Source: Hermatobates lingyangjiaoensis (Eukaryota; Arthropoda; Insecta; Hemiptera; Hermatobatidae). Taken from it: DNA of 64,000 nucleotides. The notes beneath the pieces are model-generated. The model made no database searches, was not told where the DNA came from, and saw only the letters and a list, made by a program, of their open reading frames with translations. How positions within the stretch are numbered: the stretch's first letter is position 1; each line of letters opens with the position of its first letter. Below are positions 24,222-35,721 of the stretch, in pieces. The stretch spans positions 170,001-234,000 of the forward strand of contig JAPFBL010000379.1 of the NCBI GenBank assembly GCA_026182355.1. Reading direction: 5' to 3'. The position numbers were made by a program, and so were the translations under genes.

Positions 24222-24843
24222 AATGCTCGTGTCCACTGGAAGGACATAGAAGAAATAAGAGAAACATTGGTACATCTATCAACAAAAGGGTGGTTCATTC
24301 ATTTTGGCTGGGTAAAAGCACACGTAGGCAAAGTAGGAAATGAAAGAGCAGACTCACTGGCAAAGAGAGCTGCTACCAACCTGGACCTTGTTGAAGAACA
24401 TTTACTACCACCAATAAGTCTACTAAAGAAGAAATTGCGAGAGGAGTCAAACGAAACATGGTCTTGCCAGTGGTCTAATACAGCCAACGGACAGAATACA
24501 AGGTTGTTCTTTCCTACTACGAAATCAAGATCATCAGTAAATCACCCCTGACATACAAAATAACGCAGGCAATATGCGGACATGGTGCAAACAGAGCTTA
24601 CCTCCATAGGTTTCAAATTGAAAATTCACACTCCTGTAGCTGTGACAACAACACGCAACAAACATGGACGCATATCATAATAGGCTGCCCCCAATATGAA
24701 AGAGAAAGACTACCACTCAAAAAGAAAATAATACTCAATTCAAAATATACATGGCCCCCTTCAATGGACAAATTTGTGACCAATGAACTCATCCATGACT
24801 TTACGGCATTCCTAAATAAAATAGACTTCGACCAACTTTAAAA
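24222..24843 (+). pseudogene. Non-LTR retrotransposon 3' fragment: RNase H and zinc-knuckle end
   Basis: Seen: one frame runs EEIRETLVHLSTKGWFIHFG, WVKAHVGKVGNERADSLAKR and TRLFFPTTKSRSS; after a shift near 24540, ITYKITQAICGHGANRAYLH, CSCDNNTQQTWTHIIIGCPQ and a final FLNKIDFDQL stop. WVKAHVGxxGNERADxLAK is the RNase H end, and GHGxxxxYLHRF with CxC..H..C is the C-terminal element of R1/I/LOA-type LINEs. It is 5'-truncated and frameshifted. It sits between AC-rich runs inside another repeat (23730-25065). Confidence 0.85.
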
Positions 24844-25429
24844 GGAATACTTCTCAAAATGCATGTAATATAATAAATGGAGCATGCAGAAGAAAAAAAA
24901 ACAAAAAACAAAAAACACACACACACACACATGCGCACACACACGACATCATTAAAAAAAACTTCATAAAACGACTTCTGTGACTTCAAAACATGTAATT
25001 CCGTCAAAATATCAAAATTCATTATTTTCACGATCACTATACTTAACTTATAGCAAAGTAAAAAGTAGTTTACATAATGAAGAAAAGAAAGTCAACTGAT
25101 TAAATTAATACGGGAGGGGGGGGGGGGATTTTTAGTACCCAACAACTGAATGGGTGCTTCCTCAGAAGCTTGTAAAGTGCTTCGGGTGCTATCACTGGTG
25201 AGTGTGATTTTTTTCTCAGAATAAAGACACAACACACACACACACATAGACAAAAGAATAAAAACATGCCTAAACTGACGTCAGTTTTGGCCCTGACAAA
25301 GGCCGCTTGTTTCAGTTGAAAGATCTTGGTCTTTTTTCTGATTTCTTACTGAAGTTTAAAAGTTAATATGCTTACAGGTCGACGTAAATCTATGCAGTAA
25401 AGTACATACCTTTTAGATATAAAGGTATC

Positions 25430-25590
25430 AAGATTTTACATAAACACGTGAAATAACAATCAATGATCAAACCACAATAAGAAATGGGAAACCTGGGTTT
25501 GGACACTGACAAAGACTGCTTGTTACTGTTAAAAGATTTTAGTCCTTTTTTTTTCATTGCATATTGTGGTTTGATAATTGATGTAAAGGT
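25430..25590. mobile_element. PLE family A inverted pair, degraded
   Basis: Starts with the AAACACGTGAAATAACAATC string and ends with its inverse. The ribozyme core is CTGACAA (25509 region) with GTTAAAAG replacing the GAAA box, so it is dead. A similar dead core is at 25292-25331. Confidence 0.45.
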
Positions 25591-26130
25591 ATATTTACAA
25601 AAATGTTTTCTATAGAACAGAAGCCATAAAGTTCAGTCTAAAAGGAGAAATGGGACTTGATTTAAACTTAAAATATAGTTAAAACAAGTTTTGTCTGTTC
25701 AAAAGATTAAGTATATGACCCTCTTCCCACTGGTTGAATGTGACAATGCGGAAAAGATTTTTTTCTACCAGTCCACAATTCTTGTCGTATATTACAATCC
25801 CAGGGGATTTATAGCTCCAGATGAAATGAGAAGTGTTCCGGTCTAAACCGGTACACTGGCCCCCCTTCAGGTCAGCCTGACTACCTGCTCCACACACAAA
25901 GGGTACTGTCACTTGTCGCATCAAACCAGACCTAGCTGCGTACACTCCCTTCCACTTCCTCTTCCTGTAACCATCTCAAACCATTCGCTCAACATCTTTT
26001 TCCAGAGAAATTAAAAACACACACCTGTAGTCTCTAATTTTTGGTTTTGAACCGTCTTGAGGAGAGATAAGAGAGGGAAACCAAGCGAACTGGTTAGATT
26101 CAAATATAGTTAATGGGTTACAGAACAAAG

Positions 26131-26605
26131 ATAACAAATTCGAAAAAAGCGGAATATACAGGATTAAATGCAAAGATTGCGGTAAAAACTACATCGGGCA
26201 AACGGGGAAGGACACTAAAAGACAGATTCAAAGAACACATTAAAGACTACACCAACAACACAAACAGATCAAACTATGCACACCACTTAAACAAATTTGG
26301 ACATAACCCAGACAGTATGGAAAACACAATGGACTTACTACAGACGGGACAAAAAGGACAACGAATGAACATACAGGAACAAATAGAAATATATAAACAT
26401 AAAATGACAGACAATATAATCAATGAACAAACAAACCACCAAACCGACATTTTAACAAAACCACTAATAACATTTAAAAGACGACACAAGGAACTAGAAA
26501 TAGATAATGAAATAAGCAATAAAAGAAAAAACATAACAATTAAAGAAATTGAAAAAAAAAAAAAAAAATTACCTACACACACAACACTGATTACACAATG
26601 TAAAT
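26131..26605 (+). pseudogene. PLE GIY-YIG endonuclease domain, frameshifted
   Basis: Seen: one frame reads SGIYRIKCKDCGKNYIGQTG, the GIY...YIG core with its CxxC, then a frameshift near 26215. The next frame continues LKDRFKEHIKDYTNNTNRS, YAHHLNKFGHNPDSMENTMD and an ILTKPLITFKRR tail to about 26605. The arginine and the HxxH-type positions after YIG are present (RFKEH, YAHHLN). Known: GIY-YIG domains close the reverse transcriptase ORFs of Penelope-like elements. A hammerhead-like motif follows at 26651-26700, the order expected for ORF then terminal repeat. It is dead because of the frameshift, and the RT part is missing (5' truncation). Confidence 0.75.
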
Positions 26606-26650
26606 ACTATATATAGGTAGGTTATAGGAAAACAACACTCACAGTCAGTT

Positions 26651-26700
26651 AGGTGCTCTTGAAGATGGGATCCAGGCGGACCCGAAACCGGTCGAGCTTT
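26651..26700 (+). ncRNA. Hammerhead ribozyme-like motif downstream of a PLE endonuclease
   Basis: Core TTGAAGA (26659-26665) then GAAA (26684-26687). Stem II GGG-TCC pairs GGA-CCC around loop AGGC. Stem III is C-G with a 2-base loop, the cleavage site is GTC, and stem I GCTC (26655-26658) pairs GAGC (26694-26697). The first core base is T instead of C, so this copy is probably inactive. Confidence 0.6.
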
Positions 26701-27199
26701 ACAGAGACTTTACGAGGTATGACGGAATGTATTATTACTAATTCTAATGGTTAGATTCAGTTGGAGACCGTCCTGTCTATGTTTCTTTTTGTAAGTTGAA
26801 CTTTATTTGTCCATTTCGCATCGTTTTCTCAAACAATTCTCTGAACATATTTTTCCAGCTATATCATCAAAAACATAGAGAAATTAAAAACACACACCTA
26901 TAGTCTCTAATTTTCCGTTTTTAACCGAAACTTTTAAGAAAAGATAAGAGAGGGAAACCAAGCGAACTGGTTCAGAGACCGTCCTTTCTCTATGTTTCTT
27001 TTTGTAGATTGAACTATATTTGTCCATTTCAGATCGTTTTTCATCGAAAAAGTGTATAGATATATAGATAAAAGTATCGAGCGTGAAATATAAACAAAAT
27101 AAAATTTTTACTTTCACTCGGTCAGTTCTTCAGGTTTAAATTAAACTCTCATTGCCAACGTTTCAATTTTAAAACCTTTTTCATAGGCATTAGATTTTT

Positions 27200-29040
27200 T
27201 TTTTCAATGAGAACTATTTACGGATTTCAGCAACCACTGTCTAATACAAGCATATTAGTATGATTTATATGATTAATATGGCAAACCGTCATACCTCGTT
27301 TTTTTTTTCGGTTTAGCAAGTTAATATTTGACTTATAAATTCTTAGTTTTAAATCCTATCTTTATGTAGTATCGTTTTGTTAAATTCACTATTTTATGAC
27401 TAATATTTCCTAGGTATGTTATAGAAGAGTATTTATTATTGTTAGAGCTTTCGTATTTCTTATTAATTTTATTTTTTCTATTAAGCTTGCATTATAACCG
27501 TTATGTCGTGTGGTACTAGAAGTTGTTTCAATTATATTAAACTTCCTTTATTATAGTTGTTTTGATTCATCGGAAGGTCTTATTAAATAAAACTGATCTA
27601 TCATTGACCGTATGTCTTGAATCGTACGAAAAAAGGACTTATCAAAGTAAACGAAGTATGAACGGTAATTGCATTCATCAATAATATAAACCACTGTCTC
27701 GTTTGAATAAACACGTGACACTGTTTTATTAGTTGTCAAGGGTTTATCCAAACTAAAAACTTGTTGCTGATATCCACAAATAGTTTTCTTTGTAAATAAT
27801 TAGAAAAAAGGATTAAACAAAAGAAAAGCAGAGGGATAAACAAAATATGTTATTCATAAATAATATAAAAGATTAAATTTAATAAAAATTAAACTTAAAA
27901 TAATATTAATAATACAAATATTAATATTATTTCATCATATTATGGCGTCTTCATTTCAGAAAGAATTGTAATCTTGCCTAATTATTATGACTTTGATTGG
28001 TAGTTTTAATTTAATTACAGCAATTCTATATGCTCAATTATCAATTTGAGCTAAATAATGAAAGTAATAAAAAATGTTTCAGATAATAAAAAATGAAATA
28101 AGACAAATAAAAAATAAACGCAAACACCGAACTAATTAGTTAATTAAAGTTTTTTAAAATTAATTATCATTGCTTTTTCTTTTATTTTTTTTTATTATTC
28201 GATTTTTTATTCCCTAATACATTTTTAATGTTTAATTGTTTTATGTATTATTATTATTAATATTATTTTAAGTTTTATTTCCATTTGTAATTTTTATTAA
28301 ACCCTAATCTATTTACTTTTGTTTATGTTTCATATCATTTATTCATCCCTCTGTTTTTCCTTTATTTATAACTTTTTTTCTTATTCCCTCTATATACTTA
28401 ATTTTAAATTGATTCCTGTTTAATGTATTCTTTGGTCTCCAACCCTCTTTGCACCTGTGTGCTTGGTTTCCCTCTCTTATATTTGCTATTCGTAATATTC
28501 AAAAGAGAATATCTTCTTATACGGTATCTGTAAGTCCATCACCGTAATTAATTAATTAATCTTAATTGCTACCTACTAATGAGCTGTATTAAATTGATAA
28601 TTAAATATATCTAATTGCTGTAATTAAACTGCAGCTACAAATCAAAGTCATCATAATTAGGCGCATTACAATTCATTCTGAAATGATTACGGCATTTATA
28701 TTCTATCAAACTAGTGTTTGATAGAGCATGACGAATTAAATATTTTATTTCATGTAAACACCTTTACTTGCTCCCATATATTTTAAAAACCTTTCAAAGG
28801 TAAGAAAAACAATTATCAAATATAGTGAAACCATCCAATATCTAATGTTAGTTTTGCCTACTTGTTGATTATGGAACCAATCTTTAGCTTTCATGTAGCC
28901 TTGATGTTAATATAAGTTTTTTCTCAGGTTGACATCGTAGGCATGAAGTTCATTAAAAGCTCACTCTTAAAAGAATAGTATAGTATATGTATGAAGTACC
29001 GTGTAAATATTGTTATACCAAAAATGTATAGGTTGAACTA
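27200..29040. other. Gene-less, very A+T rich
   Basis: Only a family B PLE scrap at 28430-28500 and homopolymer-like runs. A block at 28500-28690 recurs near 12190-12310, including CTACAAATCAAAGTCATCAT-like text. Confidence 0.5.
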
Positions 29041-29051
29041 GAGATTGTTAA

Positions 29052-29545
29052 GAGGAACCAGGGTAGTCCAATAGTTTACGTATTCGCCTCCGGACTGGTA
29101 GATCCATGGTTCAATGTCCAGTCTGTCCCTGAATTTATCACGTGGGAGGTGAATACATCTTAGCATGTCGTCCCTCGGAGAGGACGTTAAGCCGTCGGTC
29201 CTTTAGCATATACGATGTCAGGTACTCTTAAAGATCCTTACTCTAAATACACTTGGATTAGGTAAAATTTAGGACTCCAAATGTAGAATCAATTCTCTTT
29301 GTGTGATATCAGAAAGGGCCAATGTTCGGTCTATATGTGTTCTGTTGTAGGACTTCCTCTTCAACGTTAAGCCGTCGGCCCCGAGCCTATTCGATGTCAG
29401 GCACTCATTAAACATCCTTACCCTCACACTTCAGTGAGTCAAAATTTAGTACTCTCAATGTAGAATATTTATTGCGTGGTACTACAAAGGGCCAATCTTT
29501 GGCCTATGTCTGTTCCCTTGTTGGACTGCCACTTCAACCTAACCA
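29052..29545 (+). mobile_element. Two SINE copies in tandem
   Basis: A full-length copy 29052-29340 (head GAACCAGGGTAGTCCAATAG) followed by a head-less copy 29362-29545 starting at AACGTTAAGCCGTCGG and ending GCCACTTCAACCTAACC. Confidence 0.7.
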
Positions 29546-30159
29546 AGCGATATTTAAAAAGTGCATAATGAACAATAAAAATAGCAATATAGCAGCAGAT
29601 GAATCGAATAATGTAGTTATTTTTGTACATAAATAACGAGAGTCATGTTATCAGTTGGATAAATTCTAAAAATTTTTATAAAAATTGTTCCAAAATATTA
29701 TTGAGCATTGATTATTTAAACTGATCAGTTTAATCACCATATGCAATATTATTAAAAACTTCCGACATATCGCATAACTTGCTGCTGGAGTCGTCCAACC
29801 GGTTTTGCATAGGCTGCATGAACGAATTGGACATAAAATATTCTGTTTAATAAACTCTGTGATACTAACTTTATGCATGTATTTAATTACTATACAGTTG
29901 AGTAATGGTTTATACAAATTATATTCATACTGGGCTAAATGGATAATACAAAGTCTGCGATATTACTGTGGATCGTTTTCTTGATATGATGATAATATAT
30001 CAGTGAAGGTTGGCAGCAATCCTTCTTGCAAACATGTTTCTAAAATTTTTTTGCAAATTCATACTTGGTTACCTTTTTACAGAATTTCTCTAATGTCCTA
30101 CAGGATCTTTTAAGTTGCTCAGGGAATAAAAAAAATCAACTGTCCCAAACTTTTCCTTT

Positions 30160-30226
<67 letters not shown>

Positions 30227-30739
30227 ATTTCACATAAACACGTGAAACAACAATCAAAGATCAAACCAGTCTTGTTTTTCCCATTTCTTATTGTGGTTTG
30301 ATCTTTGATATATATATAGTTCAGTTCAATGTACATAAAGAAACGTAGGGAAATTAAAAACACACACTTACAGTCTCTAATTTTCGGTTGAACCATTTTC
30401 AGGAGAGATAAGAAAGGGAAACCAAGCGCACTGGTACAGAGACGGTTGGAGACCAACAATGTTGCCACATACGCGCCCGGTCACAGAGAATAAGGTAGAG
30501 AAGAATCAATTTAAGATTAAATTAAAATAGGAATATGAAAAATAAACACAAAAACAAATAAAATAATAAAAACTGAGGGATGAACAGAAGAAATGATACA
30601 TAAATAAAAATTAAATTTTATGGACTAAGCTTTAATAAAAAATAGAGGATAAGACTTAAAATAAAAGCATAAAAACTAGATGCACTGACAAGAAACTAAT
30701 AAAATGAAGCATTACCTCTTAAGATTAAGGCCAGGTGCA

Positions 30740-30995
30740 CATCTTCGTCGACGAAGACCGCTTGTTACGGTTGAAAGATCTTAGTCTTGTTTTCCCAATT
30801 TCTTCTTGTGGTTTGATCATTGATTGTTGTTTCACGTGTTTATGTGGAATCTTTATATATATATATAACAAGATTTCACAAAACACGTGAAATAACAATC
30901 AATGATGAAACCACAATTTGAAATTGAAAAAAAAAAAGAGGTTAAGATCTTTCAACCATAACAAGCGGTCTTTGTCAGGGTTAAAAACCACCAAT
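30740..30995. mobile_element. Two PLE family A copies tail to tail around (TA)n
   Basis: A plus copy (30748-30850; core TCGACGA) and a minus copy (30875-30985; core CTGACAA) meet at a short TA run near 30858. Both ribozyme cores are mutated. This is the one arrangement in which the 3' ends face each other. Confidence 0.5.
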
Positions 30996-31535
30996 ATATA
31001 CATGGATAATAAAATTTCAGATACAGTTATCATATATAATTTATAATAGCGTATTGAGTTTTAAGTTGTATCATTGCCAGTGGTAATTGTCTGCGACTTC
31101 TCCGCCGTTGTTATGACAAGAGCTTGGCCTCTATTGGTATGACCTGAAGGTGTTACTGAGCGTCGTTTCAACGCGGTATGATGTAACCGTCTGCAGGTGG
31201 GACAGGAAAGGTGCGTTTAAATCGATTAAACAACTTAGTGGTTTTGTAACTAGTTATATCATAAGCTGCTATAATATTTTAACAACACTCGACCTTTCAT
31301 GCAAGCTTCTGTCTGAACAGCAGCTTAACTAAGCACCTAGGACTTGATTTGAAAGCCACTATTACTTCATCATTTTATGATTTTTAATACTTTCAACATA
31401 GGCATCAGTTGACTTAAGCTCAAATCATTTTGTACAACAAATCTATACTAATAATATATATATGAATAATAATCAAAATAACACTTGATGTAATAGATGG
31501 ATTAATTTACCACAATGAAACAAATTTGGAAACAA

Positions 31536-31573
31536 TGCTCTAAGGCCTTTCGTCAACACATCGTCAGAGAGCA
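31536..31573 (-). ncRNA. Hammerhead ribozyme, family F, intact core
   Basis: Stem I TGCTCT/AGAGCA is perfect (6 bp). CTGACGA (31567-31561), extra T, 2-bp stem II GT/AC with loop GTTG, GAAA (31551-31548), stem III G-GC-C, site TT. Confidence 0.68.
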
Positions 31574-31599
31574 AGTCACTTAACCTAGTCAACCTAGTT

Positions 31600-31715
31600 C
31601 CTAGAGAAATTAAAGTAAGACTACGAGATTTGGAAAAGAAATCCAGAAAACTGATAAAGACAAAAGTGGGCAGAAAATTTAATCTGACATGTATAAACTG
31701 AAGGACTGTTCCCCA
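31600..31715 (+). pseudogene. PLE ORF N-terminal fragment
   Basis: Frame reads PREIKVRLRDLEKKSRKLIK, then TKVGRKFNLTCIN before a stop. It matches the PLE N-terminal block LEKL..KLIK.K....F...CINEGL at 63401-63560. It is cut on both sides and lies next to the minus-strand hammerhead at 31536-31573. Confidence 0.5.
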
Positions 31716-31799
31716 ATATGATTAATTATATATTATATATTATAATTATATATATATATTATTATATTTATAGGTAATAACATATTAATACTACTTATA

Positions 31800-32040
31800 T
31801 TAAAAAAGATTTCACATAAACACGTGAAATAACAATCAATTAATCAAACACCCAAGATATGAAATGGGAAACAAGACTAAGATACTAGACACTAGACTAA
31901 GATACTTTCAACCGTAATAAGCGGTCTTCGTCAGAGTCTTCCAGTTGGGTTTTTCACTCTGACGAAGACCGCTTGTTACGGTTGAAAGATTTCAGTCCTG
32001 CTTCCCATTTCATATTGTGGTTTGATCATTGATGTTACTA
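31800..32040. mobile_element. PLE family A inverted pair
   Basis: Left arm minus, right arm plus, spacer about 17 bases. Hammerheads at 31895-31938 (-; CTGACGA intact, extra base in the GATC hairpin) and 31956-31997 (+; CTGACGA and GAAA intact, site TTC). Confidence 0.58.
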
Positions 32041-32400
32041 TATATGATAGTATACAACATTTGATTCTTCATATGTTAGACAAACAGGCAAAAGTTTACT
32101 TACTAGAATGAAACAACATAAATATTCTATTAGGAGGCAAGAAGAGTCAAGTGCTTTGTTTCAACATATTAATTTAAACAATCATTCCATAAAATGGGAA
32201 GATTCCAAGCAATTGATATTTCTCTCGTCTGATGTTGCAAGAAACTTAGTAGAAAGTGCCCTAACTAAGTAACATTTTGAAAAACTAATCAATATAAGTC
32301 AGAACCTATTTAAATTAGATAAATTCTTAATTCAAGGGATAGTTAAGCCAATTGGACCTGGGAGTGATCTTGGAAATGTACGAGTATCTTTGGACATGAA
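32041..32400 (+). pseudogene. PLE GIY-YIG endonuclease fragment
   Basis: Seen: the frame reads TFDSSYVRQTGKSLLTRMKQ, then HKYSIRRQEESSALFQHINL and a tail KWEDSKQLIFLSSDVARNLV, with an in-frame stop near 32270 before HFEKLINISQNLFKL. The YxxQTGKS..TR..QH pattern is the second half of a GIY-YIG nuclease; the catalytic glycine after YV is replaced by R. It is closely related to the piece at 40872-41068 (shared RQEKSSALFxHV). A family hammerhead motif follows at 32628. Non-functional: truncated, stop, and glycine loss. Confidence 0.65.
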
Positions 32401-32627
32401 CTCTGACCAGATTGTTGATTCAAATAATTATAGCTTAATATTTTTTTTCTTTATCCTATTTTAATTATTATTGAATAATAATTCAGTTTCTTACTGTTGG
32501 ATCTCAATTGTTTAATTTTATAGGGTATTTCTTCTTATCAAGCTATATTGTAATATTGAGTTTCCAGCTGTTTTGACATCTTCCTTCTCCATTACTTTTA
32601 TGTTAGGTTCTCAGTTTTTACTTTGTT

Positions 32628-32664
32628 TGCTCTCTGATAACATAAAGTGAAAGGCCTCAGAGCA
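32628..32664 (+). ncRNA. Hammerhead-like motif, family F
   Basis: Stem I TGCTCT (32628-32633) with AGAGCA (32659-32664), GAAA, GGCC, TC site. The core is CTGATAA, one change (G8 to A) from the intact partner at 32810. Confidence 0.6.
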
Positions 32665-32809
32665 TTTATTTCTATTGTTTTCCTTTTTCCATTGTGGTTT
32701 AAACTTCATATATGTTATAGTATAATAATGCCGAAAAATCAGAATTAAACACGTGATGCAATCAATGAAGTCCAAAACCACAAGGAAAAAGAAAAACAAA
32801 AGAAATAAA

Positions 32810-32846
32810 TGCTCTGAGGCCTTTCACTTTATGTCATCAGAGAGCA
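32810..32846 (-). ncRNA. Hammerhead ribozyme, family F, intact core
   Basis: Perfect 6-bp stem I TGCTCT/AGAGCA, CTGATGA (32840-32834), extra C, very short stem II (AT with GT, loop AAA), GAAA, stem III G-GC-C, site TC. Confidence 0.66.
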
Positions 32847-33006
32847 AACAAAGTAAGAAAAAAAGAAGGTTATAGAAAAGTTAACCAGGAGGAAGATAAC
32901 AAAACAGGTGAAAAACACAAGTGACAATATAGCTTAGTAAAAAAAAAACTGTTTTTGTTACCTTCCTCTTTATCAAATTTACTGTTGCCTTCTTTTTTTC
33001 TGACTT

Positions 33007-33043
33007 TGATCTCTGATGACGTAAAGTGAAAGGACTCAGAACA
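33007..33043 (+). ncRNA. Hammerhead ribozyme, family F
   Basis: CTGATGA (33013-33019), extra C, minimal stem II, GAAA (33028-33031), G-GA-C, TC site. Stem I TGATCT against AGAACA keeps five of six pairs. Confidence 0.6.
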
Positions 33044-33254
33044 TTTATTTCTTTTGTTTTTCTTTTTCCTTGTGGTATTGGACTTCTTAGTATAATAATA
33101 TATAAAGTTACATTTAGCTTTTATCTATGAATATTCTTAAGTTATATTTTTTGTACTGCTATAATCATTGATAATGGTCAGCGAGGATCGAAGAAATATT
33201 TCGGACCATGTTAATAAAAATTTTAGTTAATTAATCTATCTTGTACTACAAACA

Positions 33255-33370
33255 TGGAGCAAGTATGTCAGAAAAATTGAGAGACTCAGTAGAAAAGATG
33301 TAAAAATAAAAAATAAGCCTAAAATTTAACAAGACATGCATAAACGAAGGTCTGCTTCCTAAATACATAA
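33255..33370 (+). pseudogene. PLE ORF N-terminal fragment
   Basis: Reads KYVRKIERLSRKDVKIKNKP then, with a frame slip, a TCINEGLLPKYINE-like end. It is the same block as at 31600 and 63401, about 200 bases downstream of the plus-strand hammerhead at 33007-33043: ribozyme first, ORF start second. Confidence 0.5.
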
Positions 33371-33586
33371 ACGAATAAATAATATATGTATACTTGCAGA
33401 CTAGGCGAATTTCGCCAACTGTCAGAGAATGTCGTGTTATCTTTAGCTAAACTTAATTTTATATTTAATTATCAACATTATAGCTATGGTAACCCAACAG
33501 ACGCTGTCCGGCCTCTACTATAAATATTCAATTCGAACAGGAATAAATACTAACACTTGTTCGATAACCATACATCACACCATTTA

Positions 33587-33925
33587 TTTATTTATTTTTT
33601 ATTTGTTATTATTTGAGGGTGACTATAGCACTGCGCCTTTAAAAAAAAAATTTTTTACTTCCCCTCTCCTGTACTAAAGTACCCCAGCAGTTAGCTTCAA
33701 CGCCTCCAAGAAGCTCAGCACTTTTGCTGGGTCCAGCGGTAAAAGTTTTTCTATGGTTTGTTGGGTGTCCCGAAGCACCTGCCTCTCTGCAGCAAAGTTG
33801 CCCTACAAGTTATCAGCAGGTGCAACGGTGTTTCTTTCTCTTTGCAGAATCTGCACAAACCATCATTGATAATGTCCATTGAGGCTCCCTACGATTCAGG
33901 AGAAAGTAACTTCCTTGAGTTTGTA
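33587..33925 (-). pseudogene. LINE 3' end copy
   Basis: Minus-strand copy of the 6548-6990 tail, from the INDGLCRFCK-type region (33870) to the TAT-rich end at 33590. Frameshifted. Confidence 0.65.
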
Positions 33926-34011
33926 AGTGAGTTTCTTTACTTTGTGTGCTATCTATCTTCAATGTTGAACTGTTATTGTGTCCAGTTTGGATCGTCTTTC
34001 CGTTTATCAAC

Positions 34012-34052
<41 letters not shown>

Positions 34053-34137
34053 TTTTTTTCGTTGGAAATACGATCCAAAACGGACAAATATAGTTCAATA
34101 TAAACAAAGAAACATAGAGAAATCAGAAGAATACACT

Positions 34138-34408
34138 GTGTACCAAGTGTGATTCGTTCTACGTAGGCCAAGCATCCACCAAGCTTAGTCTCCGTATGAA
34201 CAATCACAGAGCTTCAGTCAATAGCCGCTGCCATCTTCCCATTGCCATACATGCCAACCACGGTCTCCCTTTTAATGAGTGCTACAGGTTACAGATTCTG
34301 CGACAAATACCCCCTGACAGCAAAGATCTCACACTACGAGCCTCCGAAGAAGCCCATATTTGGTTATTAAGTGCGCGCAGTGCACCTGGCCTCAATCTAA
34401 AGCGATAA
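34138..34408 (+). pseudogene. PLE GIY-YIG endonuclease domain (C-terminal part)
   Basis: Seen: a frame CTKCDSFYVGQASTKLSLRM, then NNHRASVN, LPIAIHANHGLPFNECYRLQ and a closing ASEEAHIWLLSARSAPGLNL-KR stop. CxxC..FYVGQ..TKLSLRMNNHR is the Zn-finger-like CxxC and second GIY-YIG motif seen in PLE endonucleases; the glutamate-containing ASEEAHIWLL helix closes the fold. The upstream RT is absent because of 5' truncation. The reading frame from CTKC to the stop is intact, suggesting a fairly young insertion. The motif order and the following hammerhead make PLE the best reading. Confidence 0.75.
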
Positions 34409-34747
34409 TGTCTAAAAGTTCCTTGCCTTTTCACATTTTTTAATAACTTTTTTAATAATTTATTTCATTTGTTATTATTATTTGTATTCTTAGTTTTATT
34501 TTATTTTATCATAGCTTAGTCAGTACTTTTGTTTATGTATCAATTTCTCTGTATCAATTTCCCTTATTTTTTCAATTTTTTCTTTTTTATATATTTATTG
34601 TTTTCATATTCCATTAATTTAATGTAATTATAAATGACAAATTAATTATAAATTGATTCCTGTCTACCTTATTTTCTGTGAACGGGCGCGCATGCGGTAA
34701 CACTGTTGGTCTCCAACCGTCTCTGATCCAGTGCGCTTGGTTTCCCT

Positions 34748-34793
34748 CTCTTATCTCTCCTGAAGACGGTTCAAACCGAAAATTAGAGACTGT
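34748..34793 (+). ncRNA. Hammerhead-like motif, family B
   Basis: CTGAAGA, one extra C, stem II GGT/ACC with loop TCAA, then GAAA, a 2-base stem III loop, TA cleavage step and GAGA. Stem I is TCTC before the core with GAGA after the site. Minus-strand relatives near 26050 and 30390 keep the fold in part. The short stems lower confidence. Confidence 0.5.
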
Positions 34794-34969
34794 AAGTGTG
34801 TTCTTCTGATTTCTCTATGTTTCTTTGTTTATATTGAACTATATATATATTATATATATATATATATAATTAAAGTTACAGCTAGAGAACACAAGAAAAA
34901 GGACGAACACTCACGAATCTCAATGTATATATATCAAAGATCAAACCACAATAAGAAAATGGAAAACAA

Positions 34970-35012
34970 GACTAAGATCTTTCAACCGTAACAAGCGGTC
35001 TTCGTCAGAGTC
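34970..35012 (-). ncRNA. Hammerhead ribozyme, family A, intact core
   Basis: Stem I GACT/AGTC, CTGACGA, extra A, stem II ACCG/CGGT plus G.T and A-T, loop CTTGTTA, GAAA, stem III G-AT-C, site TT. All elements are consistent. Confidence 0.66.
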
Positions 35013-35441
35013 AAAAACCCAACTGAACACTAGATGCAGAAAACATCTGGTGAGGAGTTGGGAAGAGTGGTATTTTAAAAGGGTGAAAGCGCAGGAAAGA
35101 ACTAATGTCCAGAAAGGGATGTTTAGGGAAACAAAGGAGTATAGTAAGAAAAAGTAAAAAACTATCCGCTAGCTGTCAACCCTCCTTGAAGAGGCTATTG
35201 CCCTCTTGACGAAAGTATCAAGTTTGAAGAGACCGTTACTAATGTTTATAATATTTGATCTATTAAATTTATTTAGAGACGATTCAATAATATTTCTTAA
35301 CAACATTGATTTCCCCAAACATCCCTTTCTGGACATTAGTCCTTTCCTGCGCTTTCACTCTTTTAAAATACCACTCTTCCCTCCCACTCTTCTCAACTCC
35401 TCACCAGATGTTTTCTGCATCTGGTGTTCAGTTGGGTTTTT

Positions 35442-35484
35442 GACTCTGACGAAGACCACTTGTTACGGTTGAAAGATCTTAGTC
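35442..35484 (+). ncRNA. Hammerhead ribozyme, family A
   Basis: Same as 34970-35012, but the stem II base G is A (ACCA against CGGT), giving one mismatch. Core and stem I are intact. Confidence 0.6.
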
Positions 35485-35721
35485 TTGTTTTCCCTTTTCT
35501 TATTGTGGTTTGATCTTTGATTGTTATTTCACGTGGTTATGTGAAATCTTTTTATATATATATATATATATATATATAAAGGAAAAATTAAATTTAAATC
35601 GCCTCAGATACAAGCGATTTAAATTATGAACCTCATACTAAATAAAGTTTAATTAAAGTTCACACTACAATCATTGACTGTTATGCAGTGGGGTGTTCGC
35701 CCGCCAGCTAGTAAAAGTGCA

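Larger units (their letters stand above)
34085..34845 (+). mobile_element. 5'-truncated Penelope-like element with inverted arms
   Basis: Bounded on the left by an arm beginning ATAGTTCAATATAAACAAAG (34090 region) and on the right by its inverted copy (34795-34845). Each arm abuts a (TA)n run (34017-34048 and 34838-34868). Between them lie a GIY-YIG coding piece, an A+T-rich 3' part and a hammerhead-like motif. Related fragments of the same family, recognisable by a string near GAGGGAAACCAAGCG, occur at 25995-26105, 26880-27000, 28430-28500 and 30345-30480. PLE identity rests on the nuclease plus ribozyme order. Confidence 0.65.
34915..35590. mobile_element. PLE family A long inverted pair
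   Basis: About 230-bp arms (34915-35150 and 35290-35580) also contain TCCCTTTCTGGACATTAGT-type and CACCAGATGTTTTCTGCAT blocks, so this shows the longest form of the repeat; a third copy is at 41100-41380. It ends at (TA)n 35552-35578. Confidence 0.62.

Noticed and set aside
24267..24551. Host RNase H gene
   Set aside because: The frameshift, the LINE-type zinc-knuckle downstream and lack of introns or start show a retrotransposon remnant.
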